Assembly: GCF_000429565.1 (NCBI RefSeq)
Contig: NZ_AUCC01000014.1
Location: 1-51,794, forward strand
Length of the DNA: 51,794 nucleotides
Reading direction: 5' to 3'
From: Arsenophonus nasoniae DSM 15247
Lineage (GTDB): Bacteria > Pseudomonadota > Gammaproteobacteria > Enterobacterales > Enterobacteriaceae
The translations under genes and the position numbers were made by a program. The notes under the pieces are model-generated. The model searched no databases. It saw only the letters and a list, made by a program, of their open reading frames with translations, and was not told the DNA's origin. Each line of letters begins with the position of its first letter. The first letter of the stretch is position 1. This document shows, piece by piece, positions 1-10,331 of this stretch.

Positions 1-285
1 GTACTGGCTGACAAAGCCTACTCTGGGAATGCGCTACGTAACGAGTTGAAAAGAAAAGGGATGAAAACGGTTATTCCCCGAAAATCAAATGAAAAACTGG
101 CTTCAGATGGACGCTCGCAACTTGATCGTGATGCTTATCGCCATCGCAACGTTGTGGAAAGGTGTTTTGGCCGTTTAAAGGAATATCGCCGGATCGCTAC
201 ACGTTATGAAAAAACGGCAAGAAACTATCTAGCAATGGTGAAACTGGGCTGCATTCGCTTGTTTTACCGCCGATTACGCAATTAA
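1..285 (+). CDS. Transposase, IS5-like DDE family, C-terminal part
   Basis: The frame is open from base 1 and begins VLADKAYSG, so the true start lies upstream of the window; the first internal ATG at 61 is not the start. The opening DKAY is the segment that normally carries the second catalytic Asp of IS5/IS4-type DDE transposases. The later RNVVERCFGRLKEYRRIATRY segment (about residues 52-72) matches the usual C-terminal signature, with the catalytic Glu in VERCFGRLK. The product would cut and join IS ends. Only the last 94 residues are visible, so intactness is unknown. Confidence 0.85.
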   Translation, partial: VLADKAYSGNALRNELKRKGMKTVIPRKSNEKLASDGRSQLDRDAYRHRNVVERCFGRLKEYRRIATRYEKTARNYLAMVKLGCIRLFYRRLRN

Positions 286-297
286 GGGACACAGCCT
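1..297 (+). mobile_element. 3' end of an IS5-family-like insertion sequence, truncated by the window edge
   Basis: The window opens inside a transposase reading frame. About 11 bases after its stop codon lies GGGACACAGCC (286-296), which looks like the terminal inverted repeat of IS5-family elements whose ends read GGCTGTGTCCC. The element sits inside the toxin-like gene on the opposite strand, because that gene's reading frame runs straight into the IS end and stops there. The other end, the target duplication and the full element length lie outside the window, so the subgroup cannot be fixed. Confidence 0.75.
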
Positions 298-2991
298 AAT
301 TTTACTGATAAAAGTCCTTCAAATAAAGATTGTTCAGGAGTCGTGGCTATATTACCTAATAATATCCATTTTTTTATTTTTGTGTTATTTAATTTGTCTA
401 ATTCGCCATATTCTAAAATTGCTTTGTTTGAATCTTTGTCCATTTGGAAAATAAAAGTATTTTCTGGGATTTGTCTGGCTAATAATTCTGCCTGTTGCTG
501 ATATTTTTTATCACCAGAAAACCGAAAGATTATTTGTGAGCTATTTTCATCTAATGCTTGCGATAATCCTGCTGTGATATTAGCAGCATTGACTTTTGGC
601 CATAAAGGGACATTATCAATATTTTTTCCATGTAAATTATCAATTAATACACCAATGTCATAATTATTTATTATTCTTTCATCGATAGTAAAATTATCGG
701 CAAAAACTTTATAGGCTTCACCATCATAAGCAATTGTTTTGAGTAAATCTAAGTCCAACTCCCCATTAGGATAATAAAAATATTGACTAAGATAGTCTCG
801 ATAACGAGTCACTGCTGCAGATAATGTAATATCCGCTGAATTTATTTGCCGTAAAAGATATAAAATTAGTGCTTCTCCATTAATAGTTATTTCACCGCTA
901 TTGTTATCTTTTTGATACTGATTTTTATAGTATTTTGCTGGCTGTTTACTATCGTTACTCTCATCCAAATAAACTTCTTTTTTGCCATTATGATAAATCG
1001 ACAAATCTTTGGTATAAGCCACTAAGGTAGATTTAAATTCTTTTTGCCAAAATTCTTGGCTAATATTTAAGGCAAAATTATCCAGTAAATTACCCTGGCC
1101 TAATTTGCAACCTAATAAAACTATTTTGTCTGGTTCATTATTGGCTAATAACGATGTTTTTAATTTTTTTAGTTTATCAACTATGGTATAAGCACTTTGA
1201 TTAGCAAATAGTCGTTGTTTTTTTTGTTCATCAAAATGACCATGTCCAATTAGTAACCAGCGGCTATTGTTAGTTATGACTTTATCAATATCACCATATA
1301 CTAGTCGATATTGATCATTTTCCAGATCATATTGAATTAATATGGTGTTATTTGGATGTTTACCAATTAAATTTGCCGCCGCTTTATTAATAATATCTTC
1401 ACCTTCTAACTGAATGATAACATTATAAAGATTATTAGCTTCTGCTATTAATTGCGTTTTATTTTGCTGAGGAATAAGTTCGGGATTAACACTTGGATCC
1501 CACAAATTATCAAGTTTTATTGGTGTTCTACTTCCCAAAACCTCATTATTATGAAGTTCACATATTTCTAAGGGCAATCGTTCACGCGGCAAAGTAACAA
1601 TTGGATCAGAGAGATAAAATTCTAATCGTTCTCTACTATTTCGCAAACGATAAATAACATCACTGACATCGGTTATTTTACGAATTTCATAATTTTCATT
1701 AGTTATACATATGTGAAGATTATTTTCCGCTAATGCTAAAATATTTTTATGTTGGTTAGTAAAGAATACTAGTATTTCATCAGATGAAAGTGAATTCATC
1801 AAAATATTAATACTTTTTGGTTTATGTTTTTCACTAATTAATTCAATATGAGTGGTTCTAGTATTATCATTAAAATTTTTAAAAATAATTTTAGTTTTTA
1901 AATCAAGAATAAATTTATACTCATTATCACAAAGGATCTTATTGGTTGTTATATTAATTAATTTTTCATCTAATTTAGGTAAAATTGCCTGTTCAGTAAT
2001 CTTCTCATCATATTCCATTTCAGAAATAAGTACATCCATAGTTCCATCACGTAATCGAATAAAATTATAACTATCACGTCTAATCTTAACAATATAATTT
2101 AAAAACTCGATAAATATATCTTTATTTTCTATCTGTATTACCCCATTATTAGGGTCAAAAAAAGCATAAATTAACTTTCCTGTTTTACTATTTTTCTCTA
2201 TTACAATAGCCATCATATGGTCTACAGAGCAAAATTCATAATATTTATTTTTATCTATATCATCAATGTCTATATTTTTTTTGATAAACTAATCAATATT
2301 AATTTCGTTATATATATATCTTTGACTATTATTTATTGTTTTTAATCCTCTATCATTATAATACTTAATATATTTTTCAATATACTTCTTCTTAAGCGAA
2401 ATAAAGGTATTTTCAGCAAAAAATTTAATTTCCTCAGTATTATAATTCTCATTATCTAAGTGACGTGTTATCTCAATAAATAGTTCTTTGAACCAATATC
2501 TATCTTTACGTAAACTTTGCATTTTACTTTCATATGAAATAACTTTTTCCATATAATTGGATATAGTCTCACTTAGATCTTTATTTGGCCAAAAAGGGTA
2601 GGCGGGATAATAACTGGCCATATCCATCATATCAAAAGATTCCCGCTGCCGCTTAGCCAAATCAATTAATATACGATTAAATTTTTCTTGCCTGTAGCAT
2701 GGCTTTAAAAAGAGGAGGATCGTGGGGAGCGATCGGTTTATCTAAAATTTTTGCCAAATATTTTATACTGGCCAGGTAGTTTTTACCTTGTTCTAAACCT
2801 CCCTGACGAACATGTGTTAAATATTCAGCACTAAGCGCTGCACATAAACCTGTGATACCTTGGGTAATATTGGTATCGTTAGCGGCGACAAATTTACTAA
2901 AAATAAATAATAACTTATCCTCAAATTCATTATAGATATATTTATCCTGTGAAAAACTAATATCAAAAAAATATTTCATCATATTTGGCAT
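297..2991 (-). pseudogene. Toxin-like protein with YopT-type C58 protease and C80 self-cleaving protease domains, broken
   Basis: Three minus-strand ORFs (2991-2677, 2660-2289, 2216-282) read as one gene. The first joins the second if one A is removed from the A5 run near 2680; the frame then continues KFNRILIDLAKRQRES. The second and third share one frame and are split only by a TAG at 2291-2289. The joined N-terminal half shows the C58 (YopT/AvrPphB) pattern: Cys in GLCAALS (residue 50 of the first ORF), His in VDHMMAI (2219-2217) and Asp in FFDPNNG. The third ORF, residues 262-400, matches the C80 domain of MARTX and TcdA/B toxins, with His in LIGHGHF (325) and Cys in LLGCKLG (370). C80 domains autocleave toxins after inositol hexakisphosphate binding inside host cells. 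A second, weaker C80-like unit (about 561-640) lacks the His. The gene ends in the IS, whose inverted repeat supplies the last residues and the stop. Confidence 0.75.
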
Positions 2992-3242
2992 AATACCTTA
3001 CCTTATAAATATTATTTTTTAAAAGTCAAAGTAGATACTATTATTAACAAGAAAAAGCAAAAAATAAAAGAGAGTAATTTATTGTTAACAACCAAATAAT
3101 TAAATAGAAATTTATGATGTAATATAAAACCTGTTCAATTAAATAATATAATTTTACATATCACCGTCTCGAAAATTAAAATTAAGCCATTAAATTATTA
3201 TAATTAAATAATCCTACTAACAGATAAGATTTAATAATAAAC

Positions 3243-3779
3243 TTAATTATAAAATGATTTAATGGTTGCTAAATGATATGACAGATCTTTAAATTTATGA
3301 TTTTGTTTTTCATCCCAAATTATAGGATAATAAGGTTTTAAAATATTGGCACTTTGTTGGCTATCAATAATTTCATCATGACGAGATAATATTAACATAC
3401 CTTTATGTTTGTTTTTTTGTCTGAAATTATCTACACATTTAGTCATAATGTCTAAATATTCTTCTGGACGAGTAATTTTTCCTATCATGTTTTCATAAGG
3501 AAATAAATTTGGATTTATCATTAATTGTTTTATATTACATAAAAATCCTATCCGCTCAGCCCAAAAACCCCCTAAGCCAACACCACAAATTAAAATTGGC
3601 TCTTTGCCCAAAGCGTGAATATTTTTATCAACTTCTTTCAGCAAGTGCTGCATATCATGGCGGGGATATAGCGTACTGTAACTGATAAGGCGGACATCTG
3701 GATCTATAAATTGTAATTGCATTATTTTTTCGTGGTTACCAGGACTATTTGAATCAAAACCATGTAAATAAATAATCAT
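3243..3779 (-). CDS. ycfP: UPF0227 alpha/beta-hydrolase-like protein YcfP
   Basis: The product closely resembles E. coli YcfP (about 180 aa) throughout, for example [18 protein letters not shown] and [11 protein letters not shown] chose the ATG at 3779, three bases past the nagZ stop, because it matches the E. coli start and has AGAGG about 7 bases upstream; a longer in-frame start at 3794 would add only five residues. The fold should be an alpha/beta hydrolase related to YqiA, but the nucleophile elbow reads GVGLGG with no Ser, as in E. coli, so classical esterase activity is doubtful. It is the last gene of a lpoB-thiK-nagZ-ycfP run, the E. coli order. Its function is not established. Confidence 0.92.
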   Translation of the reverse strand: MIIYLHGFDSNSPGNHEKIMQLQFIDPDVRLISYSTLYPRHDMQHLLKEVDKNIHALGKEPILICGVGLGGFWAERIGFLCNIKQLMINPNLFPYENMIGKITRPEEYLDIMTKCVDNFRQKNKHKGMLILSRHDEIIDSQQSANILKPYYPIIWDEKQNHKFKDLSYHLATIKSFYN

Positions 3780-3781
3780 AT

Positions 3782-4795
3782 CTACCTCTGCCATTCTTCA
3801 CACAAAGATGTTAATGCTAAATTTGCCGCTTGCCATCGCGGTGTTTTTTGTAATTCAGCTAAAGAGTATCGATGTGCATGATGAAAAAGATTTACTGTTT
3901 GGTTATGTTTTTCAATTGCTAAACTATCTAATACATTTATTGCCCCAATACGATTATTGCAAATAAGTAACATATCACAGCCGGCATTAAGGGCTGCCCG
4001 TGCCCGCTCGGCATATCCTCCCATAACCGCCGCGCCGGCCATGGAAAGATCATCAGAAAATATTGTCCCACTAAATCCTAACTGTTGGCGCAAGACTGAT
4101 TTTAGCCAGTAAGCCGAAGCACTCGCTGGCCGTTGGTCAATTTTAGTATAGATAATATGTGCTGGCATAATGGCATCAAGTAAACGCCGTTGGATAAAAT
4201 AACTGAAGATTTTCATATCATGCGACCTGATCAGGGCTAGTGTACGCTCATCAGTTGGTGTTTGTTTATGGGAATCACTACTAACCGCGCCATGACCTGG
4301 GAAATGCTTACCGGTTGTTTTCATACCGGCAGCATGCATACCTGTAATAAAAGCCTCAGCCATCATAATAGCGATATCAAGTTGTTGATGAAAAGAACGA
4401 TCACCAATCGCAATACAATGATGTCCAATATCTAGCACTGGTGCGAAACTGATATCAATGTCCATCGCAATCATCTCTGCCGCCATTAACCAACCAGCTT
4501 CTGCCGCTAATTTAGCCGCTGTATCCTGATCGTTAAGTGCAGCATAGGCTTGTGCGGCAGGTAGCGCAGTAAATCCTGGCCGAAATCTTTGCACGCGGCC
4601 ACCTTCTTGGTCGACGGCAATAAGTAAGCGGCTATGTGCTGCGTTGCGAATTTGGCGGACAAGCGCTTTCAGTTGCTCAGGATCATGATAATTGCGCGTA
4701 AAAAGAATAATCCCCCCAACCAGTGGGTGCTTTAGAATTTCACAGTCCTCAGCTTCTAATTCAAATCCCTTTAGATCTAATATAATGGGCCCCAT
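3782..4795 (-). CDS. nagZ: Beta-N-acetylglucosaminidase NagZ (GH3)
   Basis: This is a cytoplasmic peptidoglycan-recycling enzyme that removes GlcNAc from GlcNAc-anhydroMurNAc (peptides). At 337 aa it is close to the E. coli length (341). Family landmarks are [11 protein letters not shown], the KHFPGHG loop with its substrate-binding Lys and His, the GDRSF segment and FSDDLSM carrying the catalytic Asp. The C-terminus ends EEWQR as in E. coli. It lies between thiK and ycfP and almost abuts ycfP, so the two are probably co-transcribed. Nothing suggests damage. An intact nagZ implies that cell-wall recycling is retained despite gene loss elsewhere. Confidence 0.96.
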   Translation of the reverse strand: MGPIILDLKGFELEAEDCEILKHPLVGGIILFTRNYHDPEQLKALVRQIRNAAHSRLLIAVDQEGGRVQRFRPGFTALPAAQAYAALNDQDTAAKLAAEAGWLMAAEMIAMDIDISFAPVLDIGHHCIAIGDRSFHQQLDIAIMMAEAFITGMHAAGMKTTGKHFPGHGAVSSDSHKQTPTDERTLALIRSHDMKIFSYFIQRRLLDAIMPAHIIYTKIDQRPASASAYWLKSVLRQQLGFSGTIFSDDLSMAGAAVMGGYAERARAALNAGCDMLLICNNRIGAINVLDSLAIEKHNQTVNLFHHAHRYSLAELQKTPRWQAANLALTSLCEEWQR

Positions 4796-4845
4796 TAATT
4801 ACCTACTTAATATATTTTATGATTACTATTTAATAGCAAATATGC

Positions 4846-5736
4846 TCAAACTAAGCCTAACCATGTTCTAATCGGTTGCGCCAATGCTAAGTATTGTGAA
4901 TCTTTTGTTTGCATCCAGCGGACTTCATACCACATCATTCTCATATAGTTAACCCATGGTAGCCACAAGGCAATTTGCAGCTTTAATTTATTAAAATCTT
5001 TATATGCAGGCTGCTGCTGACAATAATGGTGCAAAAATTGGTTTTGGCCATTTTTATCCCAATCATTGGTCGCGAATAACGTTGCCAGGGCAAAGGCCAG
5101 ATCACAATCAGTTGCATACTCCCAATCCAAGAGTTTTAAAATTCCATTATCAGCTAATAGAACATTTCCACTATGAATATCAAGATGTGCAAGTACTTTT
5201 TTGCTGGTTTTAGGTTGACAGGCATATTGAAAAAAATGATGTAAATTTAACCAATAAGGTGATAGTCTGCGACGGTCAATTTGATACCAATAACTGGCTA
5301 AATGTTGTTTAAGAGGTAATGAATAACCCGATAATGGATATGAATGCAATGACGCCAGTATATGACCTAGCGGCTGATATAATTCCTGTAAACTCGTGTC
5401 CGTATCAGTAACCACCTCACCTGTAAGCCATTCTAATATTAACCAGTCATTATTAGCCCCCACTATCTGGGGGGCTGCAACAAATTGAGTAAGCTGGCGT
5501 AATATTCTACGCTCTCTTTGTCGATTAATACCTAATAAACGCTCATTTTTTCCGGCAAAACGGGCAATTAGTTTAATATTTGGGGTTGCTTTAACACAGA
5601 AACTACCACCGCTAGACCCTGGTAACGCTTTAATTTGCCACTTATTAGCGGTTATTGCCGGATATTTTTGTAATAACAATGCTATAAGTGTTTCCTTTTT
5701 ATTCAATGGGATTTGTTCCCGACCATAGGATCTCAC
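4846..5736 (-). CDS. thiK: Thiamine kinase ThiK
   Basis: An aminoglycoside-phosphotransferase-fold kinase expected to phosphorylate thiamine for salvage. The kinase motifs are visible: GSSGGSFCV near residue 40 (nucleotide loop), VLAHLDIHSGNVLL around residue 190 (catalytic HxDxxxxN) and LLDWEYA (metal-binding Asp). Position between lpoB and nagZ is as in E. coli. The start is uncertain. The ATG at 5736 overlaps lpoB by 38 bases and adds about ten residues; TTG at 5706 (LNKKETL) would overlap by only 8 and fits the E. coli length better. The rest of the frame is intact. Confidence 0.88.
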   Translation of the reverse strand: MRSYGREQIPLNKKETLIALLLQKYPAITANKWQIKALPGSSGGSFCVKATPNIKLIARFAGKNERLLGINRQRERRILRQLTQFVAAPQIVGANNDWLILEWLTGEVVTDTDTSLQELYQPLGHILASLHSYPLSGYSLPLKQHLASYWYQIDRRRLSPYWLNLHHFFQYACQPKTSKKVLAHLDIHSGNVLLADNGILKLLDWEYATDCDLAFALATLFATNDWDKNGQNQFLHHYCQQQPAYKDFNKLKLQIALWLPWVNYMRMMWYEVRWMQTKDSQYLALAQPIRTWLGLV

Positions 5737-6274
5737 CCGTTTGCGCTCCCATTAACTGCATTTCAATTTCACTCTGTTGTTGATTACCGGAAATAACTGA
5801 ATAAAGAACATAATCAGCTTGTACATAACGCGCTAAACCGATGGCTTTACTTCGCGTAACTAAACTGTCCTCCTGAGATAAGCCCAACGCTTTACGTGCA
5901 TTTGCCACCACATCTTGCGGAACTAATTTAAATACATTTTGGTTATTAACTGCATCAATAATCGCATCAGTTGCTTGCATTGATTGAATTGCCATATTGG
6001 TATTATTTTTTATTGAATCAATCAATAACACCTTGCCTGACTCAACCCCTGGAGCTTGTACCAATTGATTGGCTAAAGGAATAACTGCTGTTGACCAATC
6101 TACTGTTTTTACTTTTGGTAACTGCGGCACAGTTTCTGGCGATGTTGGTGTTGTTGGCTGCTCGGTAGGCTCAGTAGGTTCGATTGTAATGACCGGTGCC
6201 GGTTTTTTACCCGTTATCGATGAGCAACCGACTAATAGGAATATCACAACCATAAGTTGAAAAATACGTCTCAT
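5699..6274 (-). CDS. lpoB: Outer-membrane lipoprotein LpoB, activator of PBP1B
   Basis: The N-terminus has a lipoprotein signal: MRR, a hydrophobic stretch and the lipobox LVGC with the lipidated Cys at 17. A Pro/Thr/Glu-rich linker follows (about residues 24-55), as in LpoB, whose flexible linker spans the periplasm to reach PBP1B. The globular part contains IDSIKNNTNMAIQSMQATDAI, typical of LpoB. At 191 aa it is shorter than E. coli LpoB (about 213), mainly in the linker. It is followed directly by thiK, and the 3' end overlaps the thiK start. It should stimulate the glycan polymerase and transpeptidase activity of PBP1B. Confidence 0.92.
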   Translation of the reverse strand: MRRIFQLMVVIFLLVGCSSITGKKPAPVITIEPTEPTEQPTTPTSPETVPQLPKVKTVDWSTAVIPLANQLVQAPGVESGKVLLIDSIKNNTNMAIQSMQATDAIIDAVNNQNVFKLVPQDVVANARKALGLSQEDSLVTRSKAIGLARYVQADYVLYSVISGNQQQSEIEMQLMGAQTGEILWSGTNPIE

Positions 6275-6420
6275 TTACTCTTCTCCTGTATACCTTAAAT
6301 TGCAAGGTAAACTGAATAACAAAACCTGTGCCAAAATAACAATATAAATTGCTTTATAATTAAAGAGTAACCAATAAAACGAGGATTGCCTCTTTAATGA
6401 CAAATCAACAAAATAACAAT

Positions 6421-6786
6421 TTAAAATTTATCTATCTTTTTTGTTAATAGCGGTCCTAGGGGATGGCCGCCGACTAAATGCATATGAATATGAAAAACTT
6501 CCTGCCCGGAATGTCGGTTACAATTCATAATTAAACGGTAGCCATCATCAGCAATACCTTCCTGCTCAGCAATCTTTGCCGCGACTGTGATCATATGACC
6601 TAATGTTTGTTCATGCTCAGGTTTCACATCATTGATAGTGGCGATTAAAATATTAGGGATAATTAAAATATGCACGGGAGCCTGAGGTGCTATATCCCTA
6701 AATGCTGTCACTAAATCATCCTGATAAACAATATCAGCGGGAATTTCACGGCGTATAATTTTACTAAAAATCGTTTCTGCTGCCAT
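6421..6786 (-). CDS. hinT: Purine nucleoside phosphoramidase HinT (HIT family)
   Basis: A small HIT-fold hydrolase that cleaves AMP-N bonds such as adenosine 5'-phosphoramidate and aminoacyl-adenylates. The His triad is present as H99-x-H101-x-H103 in [11 protein letters not shown], and the N-terminus [20 protein letters not shown] is family-typical. The length of 121 aa compares with 119 in E. coli. It is separated from lpoB by about 146 bases; in E. coli ycfL lies there, and I see no ycfL remnant. It is probably functional. Confidence 0.95.
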   Translation of the reverse strand: MAAETIFSKIIRREIPADIVYQDDLVTAFRDIAPQAPVHILIIPNILIATINDVKPEHEQTLGHMITVAAKIAEQEGIADDGYRLIMNCNRHSGQEVFHIHMHLVGGHPLGPLLTKKIDKF

Positions 6787-6828
6787 AATTTCATCCTATA
6801 AATCTATTTTTATGATGATGCAAGCGGT

Positions 6829-7614
6829 TTAATCGCGTTTAATGGTTAAATGAAAAAGATCACAAAAATTTTGCGTAGTAGCTCGCGCAATTTCTTCAAT
6901 ATCTACGCCTTTTAATTGGGCTAAAAACTGCGCCACATTTCTTACATAAGCAGGCTGATTTTCTTGGCCACGATGGGGAACTGGCGCCAGATAAGGGGCA
7001 TCGGTTTCAATCAAAATGCGATCTAAGGGCACCATACGTGCAGCCTGGCGGATCTGTTCGGCATTACGAAATGTCACTATACCGGAAAATGAGATATAAA
7101 GCCCTAAATCTAATAATGCTTTAGCCATCTGCTCATCTTCCGTAAAACAGTGTAAAACGCCACCGCAATCAGTAACCTGTTCTTCCTTCAATATCGTTAA
7201 TGTGTCTTGCTGGGCTTTTCGTGTATGAATAATAACGGGTTTATTTAATTGACAACCGATACGAATATGTTGACGAAAAGCGGTTTGTTGCAATTTAGCA
7301 TTCTCACTTTGATAGTGATAATCCAAACCTGTTTCACCTAACGCAACAACTTCATTGCCTGACGCTAAACGTGCTAGTTCATCAAAATTATAACCTTTAT
7401 CAAGATCAAGCGGATGTATGCCACATGAAAATGCCACATTGTCACGCTGACCAATCTGCTTTTTCATACTAACGAAGCCTGGCAATGTTGTCGCGATAGC
7501 CAGAATATATTTTACTTCATTGGCCGACGCCTTTGCGATAACATCATCAATATCTTTATGCTTATTTTTATAATCTAAACAATCGAGATGACAGTGAGAA
7601 TCAACTAAAAACAT
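6829..7614 (-). CDS. ycfH: TatD-family metal-dependent hydrolase YcfH
   Basis: A TIM-barrel metallohydrolase of the TatD family. Metal ligands fit the family at H7 and H9 (DSHCHLD), E94 (GETGLDYHY), H130 (VIIHTRKA), H155 (VLHCFTED) and D205 (ETDAPYLAP). The length of 261 aa compares with 265 in E. coli, and the protein is collinear with E. coli YcfH. It follows holB after 11 bases, as in E. coli, so co-transcription is likely. In E. coli ptsG, fhuE and others lie between ycfH and hinT; here hinT follows after 42 bases. Its physiological substrate is unsettled; TatD relatives have DNase activity. Confidence 0.93.
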   Translation of the reverse strand: MFLVDSHCHLDCLDYKNKHKDIDDVIAKASANEVKYILAIATTLPGFVSMKKQIGQRDNVAFSCGIHPLDLDKGYNFDELARLASGNEVVALGETGLDYHYQSENAKLQQTAFRQHIRIGCQLNKPVIIHTRKAQQDTLTILKEEQVTDCGGVLHCFTEDEQMAKALLDLGLYISFSGIVTFRNAEQIRQAARMVPLDRILIETDAPYLAPVPHRGQENQPAYVRNVAQFLAQLKGVDIEEIARATTQNFCDLFHLTIKRD

Positions 7615-7625
7615 AATAAACTCTT

Positions 7626-8615
7626 TTAATTATGGTGATATAGTGCGCGCTGCCAATTAATTAACTGAGATGACAATCGTAATTCCTGATTTAATCCCAC
7701 CACTGACATTAATTGATGACGACAATTTTGCCATTCCATAGCGCTTTTTAATAAGACATCAGCAGTATTGATAGCTGCCAATTTAGTAATTAATGAGGGC
7801 TGATCTTGATTAACACAGTAATTACCTGCTTGCTGTTGATATTTTACTGCATCTAACAATAAACTTATCAACCAATTGATCCGTTCGATTGCATCTGGCT
7901 GATCCAATTCAGGTAACCAACTGAAAAGTGTCTTAGTTGCTAAATGTTGCATTAGTGATTGGCAAAATTGCTTTCTTTTTAGCCAATTTTCTGGTTGTAA
8001 TAGGGTTAAAGCAGCAAGAGGAGCAGCCGCATTGAGTTTTAGGGCTGTTTCAATATCAACTAACGCTAACGATATCTTTTGTTTTTGTAGCCAAGAAATT
8101 GCCATTTTATGCTCTGGCACAGAGAGGTAATAATAAAAACATCGACTACGTAAAGTCGCTAGCAATAGTGCTGGATCGCGACACTCTAACAAAAAAAAGG
8201 TATTGTTCGTCGGCTCTTCTAACGTTTTCAATAATGCATTGCTTGCGGCTTCCGTTAATGCTTCAATACGAGGAAACCAAATAACTTTAGCGCCACCTTG
8301 CTGTGCATGGCCAACTAAAACTTCAGTTAAATAACGAATACTTTCAATACCTATTGTATTTTTACCCTTCTCGGCAACAATTTTATGCCAGTCTGGATGC
8401 GTCTGTGCTAACATCAGTTGACAACTATGACAACTACCACAGCTTTTCATATCCTCCGGCTGTTGACACATTAGCCATCGGCTAATAGCATAAACGAGTG
8501 CCTCACTGCCCATTCCAGCATTAGCATGTAACAGCAATGCATGATGCCCTTGCTTCTTTTGATGGATAGCAATTATTTGTCTATATGCATGATTTAACCA
8601 TGGATACCAGTTCAT
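7626..8615 (-). CDS. holB: DNA polymerase III subunit delta' (HolB)
   Basis: Clamp-loader subunit. At 329 aa it is close to E. coli HolB (334) and begins MNWYPWLNHAYRQIIAIHQ, as that protein does. The position normally used for the Walker A loop reads NAGMGSEAL, lacking the Lys-Ser/Thr; delta' does not bind ATP, so this is normal. A zinc-binding cluster is visible as CGSCHSC with a further upstream Cys (about 50-66). It lies between tmk and ycfH with one-base and eleven-base gaps, the conserved tmk-holB-ycfH arrangement. Confidence 0.95.
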   Translation of the reverse strand: MNWYPWLNHAYRQIIAIHQKKQGHHALLLHANAGMGSEALVYAISRWLMCQQPEDMKSCGSCHSCQLMLAQTHPDWHKIVAEKGKNTIGIESIRYLTEVLVGHAQQGGAKVIWFPRIEALTEAASNALLKTLEEPTNNTFFLLECRDPALLLATLRSRCFYYYLSVPEHKMAISWLQKQKISLALVDIETALKLNAAAPLAALTLLQPENWLKRKQFCQSLMQHLATKTLFSWLPELDQPDAIERINWLISLLLDAVKYQQQAGNYCVNQDQPSLITKLAAINTADVLLKSAMEWQNCRHQLMSVVGLNQELRLSSQLINWQRALYHHN

Positions 8616-8616
8616 T

Positions 8617-9252
8617 TTACTCGCCTTGAGCTGTCAACCAATTCGATAATACATGGTGAATGGTTTTTTGCACCTCTTCTAATGATTGGTTAGCATCAAT
8701 TGTGATGATTGTGTCATCTTCAGCGGCTAACTCAAGGTAGCGCTGACGAGTTCGTTTAAAAAAGTCTAATGACTCTTTTTCTATTCGATCTAGTTCACCA
8801 CGATCTCGCGCTCGCTGCAAGCCTAGAGCAGGTTCTATATCAAGATAGAGTGTCAGATCAGGTCGAAAATCATCCAGTATGGTATTACGTAATACTTTCA
8901 TTAATTCGGGGGAAAGCCCACGTCCTCCACCTTGATAAGCTTGTGATGAGAGATCATGGCGATCACCAATAACCCATCTTCCCTTTGCAAGAGCAGGCTT
9001 AATAACATTTTCAATTAATTGGATACGCGCGGCATAAAGCATGAGTAGCTCCGCTTTGTCAGTGACTTTTTCCTCGGCAATACCATGCTTAATTAATTGA
9101 CGCAATTTTTCGGCTAACGGTGTTCCTCCTGGCTCCCGTGTAAAATCAATCTCAGTTATTCCTACCGTAGCGAGTGTTTGTACAACCGTCTTTATCGCAG
9201 TAGTTTTTCCTGCGCCTTCAAGACCTTCAATAACTATATAACGACTTTTCAT
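8617..9252 (-). CDS. tmk: Thymidylate kinase
   Basis: Phosphorylates dTMP to dTDP in the cytoplasm. The P-loop GLEGAGKT is at residues 10-17, followed by the [15 protein letters not shown] motif and the [17 protein letters not shown] segment that binds substrate. The length of 211 aa compares with 213 in E. coli. The start ATG overlaps the mltG stop in a four-base ATGA, so translation is probably coupled. It is essential in most bacteria and nothing here looks degraded. Confidence 0.97.
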   Translation of the reverse strand: MKSRYIVIEGLEGAGKTTAIKTVVQTLATVGITEIDFTREPGGTPLAEKLRQLIKHGIAEEKVTDKAELLMLYAARIQLIENVIKPALAKGRWVIGDRHDLSSQAYQGGGRGLSPELMKVLRNTILDDFRPDLTLYLDIEPALGLQRARDRGELDRIEKESLDFFKRTRQRYLELAAEDDTIITIDANQSLEEVQKTIHHVLSNWLTAQGE

Positions 9253-10274
9253 TCATTTTTATCTTTTGTCTGACGATAATGTTTAACCGCTTGATTATGA
9301 TCATTAATATTGGTAGTAAAGGTATGCCCACCATTACCCGTTGCAACAAAATAATAATAATTGGTTTCATCAGGATGAGCGGCTGCTTTAATTGAAGCTC
9401 TGCCGGGCATAGCTATTGGCGAAGGTGGCAAACCCACAATCAAATATGTGTTATAAGGACTCGAATTATTTAAGTCTCTACGATAAAGCACCCCGCGGTA
9501 TTTATCACCTAAACCATATATAACCGTCGGATCCGTTTGCAACCGCATTTTTTTCTTTAATCGATTAATAAAAACTGATGCTACTTTAGCTCTTTCAGTA
9601 TCAATACCCGTTTCTTTTTCAATAATTGAAGCCATAATTAACATTTCATATGGCGTTTTGTACGGTAGATTAGCCGCCCGCCCTTGCCATTCATATTCAA
9701 GCGCCATTAACATTTTCTGATGTGCACGCTTTAATATATCAATATCACTCATTTCCGCTGTGTAATAATAAGTATCAGGATAAAACCATCCTTCTAATAA
9801 TTGATTAGAGGGTAACCCTAGATCCTGCGCTAATTTATCCGTAGATTGATTGTCGAGAGTATGTTTTAAATAAGGGGCTTGCTGTAATAATTTTTTCCAG
9901 TCTTCGAAGCGAGAACCTTCAATAAATAGCAAACTAAATTGCGCTTCTTTACCAGCAGAGAATATTTCTAACATTGTCCGCAAAGACATGCCAGGATTTA
10001 ATCGATATGTTCCCGCTTTAAATTGTGCTAATTGTGGTTCCAATTTCAGTAACCATTGAAAAATATTCGCTTGATTTATGATTTTCTGTTCAGTTAACAA
10101 TAATTCTAATCCTGCTCGCCCTGTACCTGCAGGTAAAATAAAAATTGTTGTTTCATGAATATTAATCGCTGTATTAGCGTAATTTTGTATCTGACGATAA
10201 AATGTATAGAGAATACAGCCAGTTAATATTAATAAAAAAATAAACAACCACAACATTCGTCTTGCATACTTCAT
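9249..10274 (-). CDS. mltG: Endolytic murein transglycosylase MltG (YceG)
   Basis: An inner-membrane lytic transglycosylase that cuts nascent glycan strands and sets their length. One N-terminal transmembrane segment spans about residues 7-27, followed by a periplasmic LysM-like region and the YceG catalytic domain. The catalytic Glu falls at E219 in [10 protein letters not shown], matching E218 of E. coli, and the conserved DPTVIYGLG and [15 protein letters not shown] segments are present. The length of 341 aa is normal. It lies 57 bases after pabC and overlaps tmk. Confidence 0.95.
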   Translation of the reverse strand: MKYARRMLWLFIFLLILTGCILYTFYRQIQNYANTAINIHETTIFILPAGTGRAGLELLLTEQKIINQANIFQWLLKLEPQLAQFKAGTYRLNPGMSLRTMLEIFSAGKEAQFSLLFIEGSRFEDWKKLLQQAPYLKHTLDNQSTDKLAQDLGLPSNQLLEGWFYPDTYYYTAEMSDIDILKRAHQKMLMALEYEWQGRAANLPYKTPYEMLIMASIIEKETGIDTERAKVASVFINRLKKKMRLQTDPTVIYGLGDKYRGVLYRRDLNNSSPYNTYLIVGLPPSPIAMPGRASIKAAAHPDETNYYYFVATGNGGHTFTTNINDHNQAVKHYRQTKDKNE

Positions 10275-10331
10275 TTAACACTCGTTTCCTAATATTACAC
10301 TACAAAAAAGAATCTAATATTAATCGCAAAA

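Noticed and set aside
1852..2070. Plus-strand ORF inside the toxin pseudogene
   Set aside because: It is a shadow of the minus-strand gene, hydrophobic only because of AT-rich codons.
2675..2690. Programmed frameshift on the A5 run joining the first two toxin ORFs
   Set aside because: The A run is short, no stimulatory structure is evident, and a separate TAG and an IS also break the gene. Mutation is more likely.
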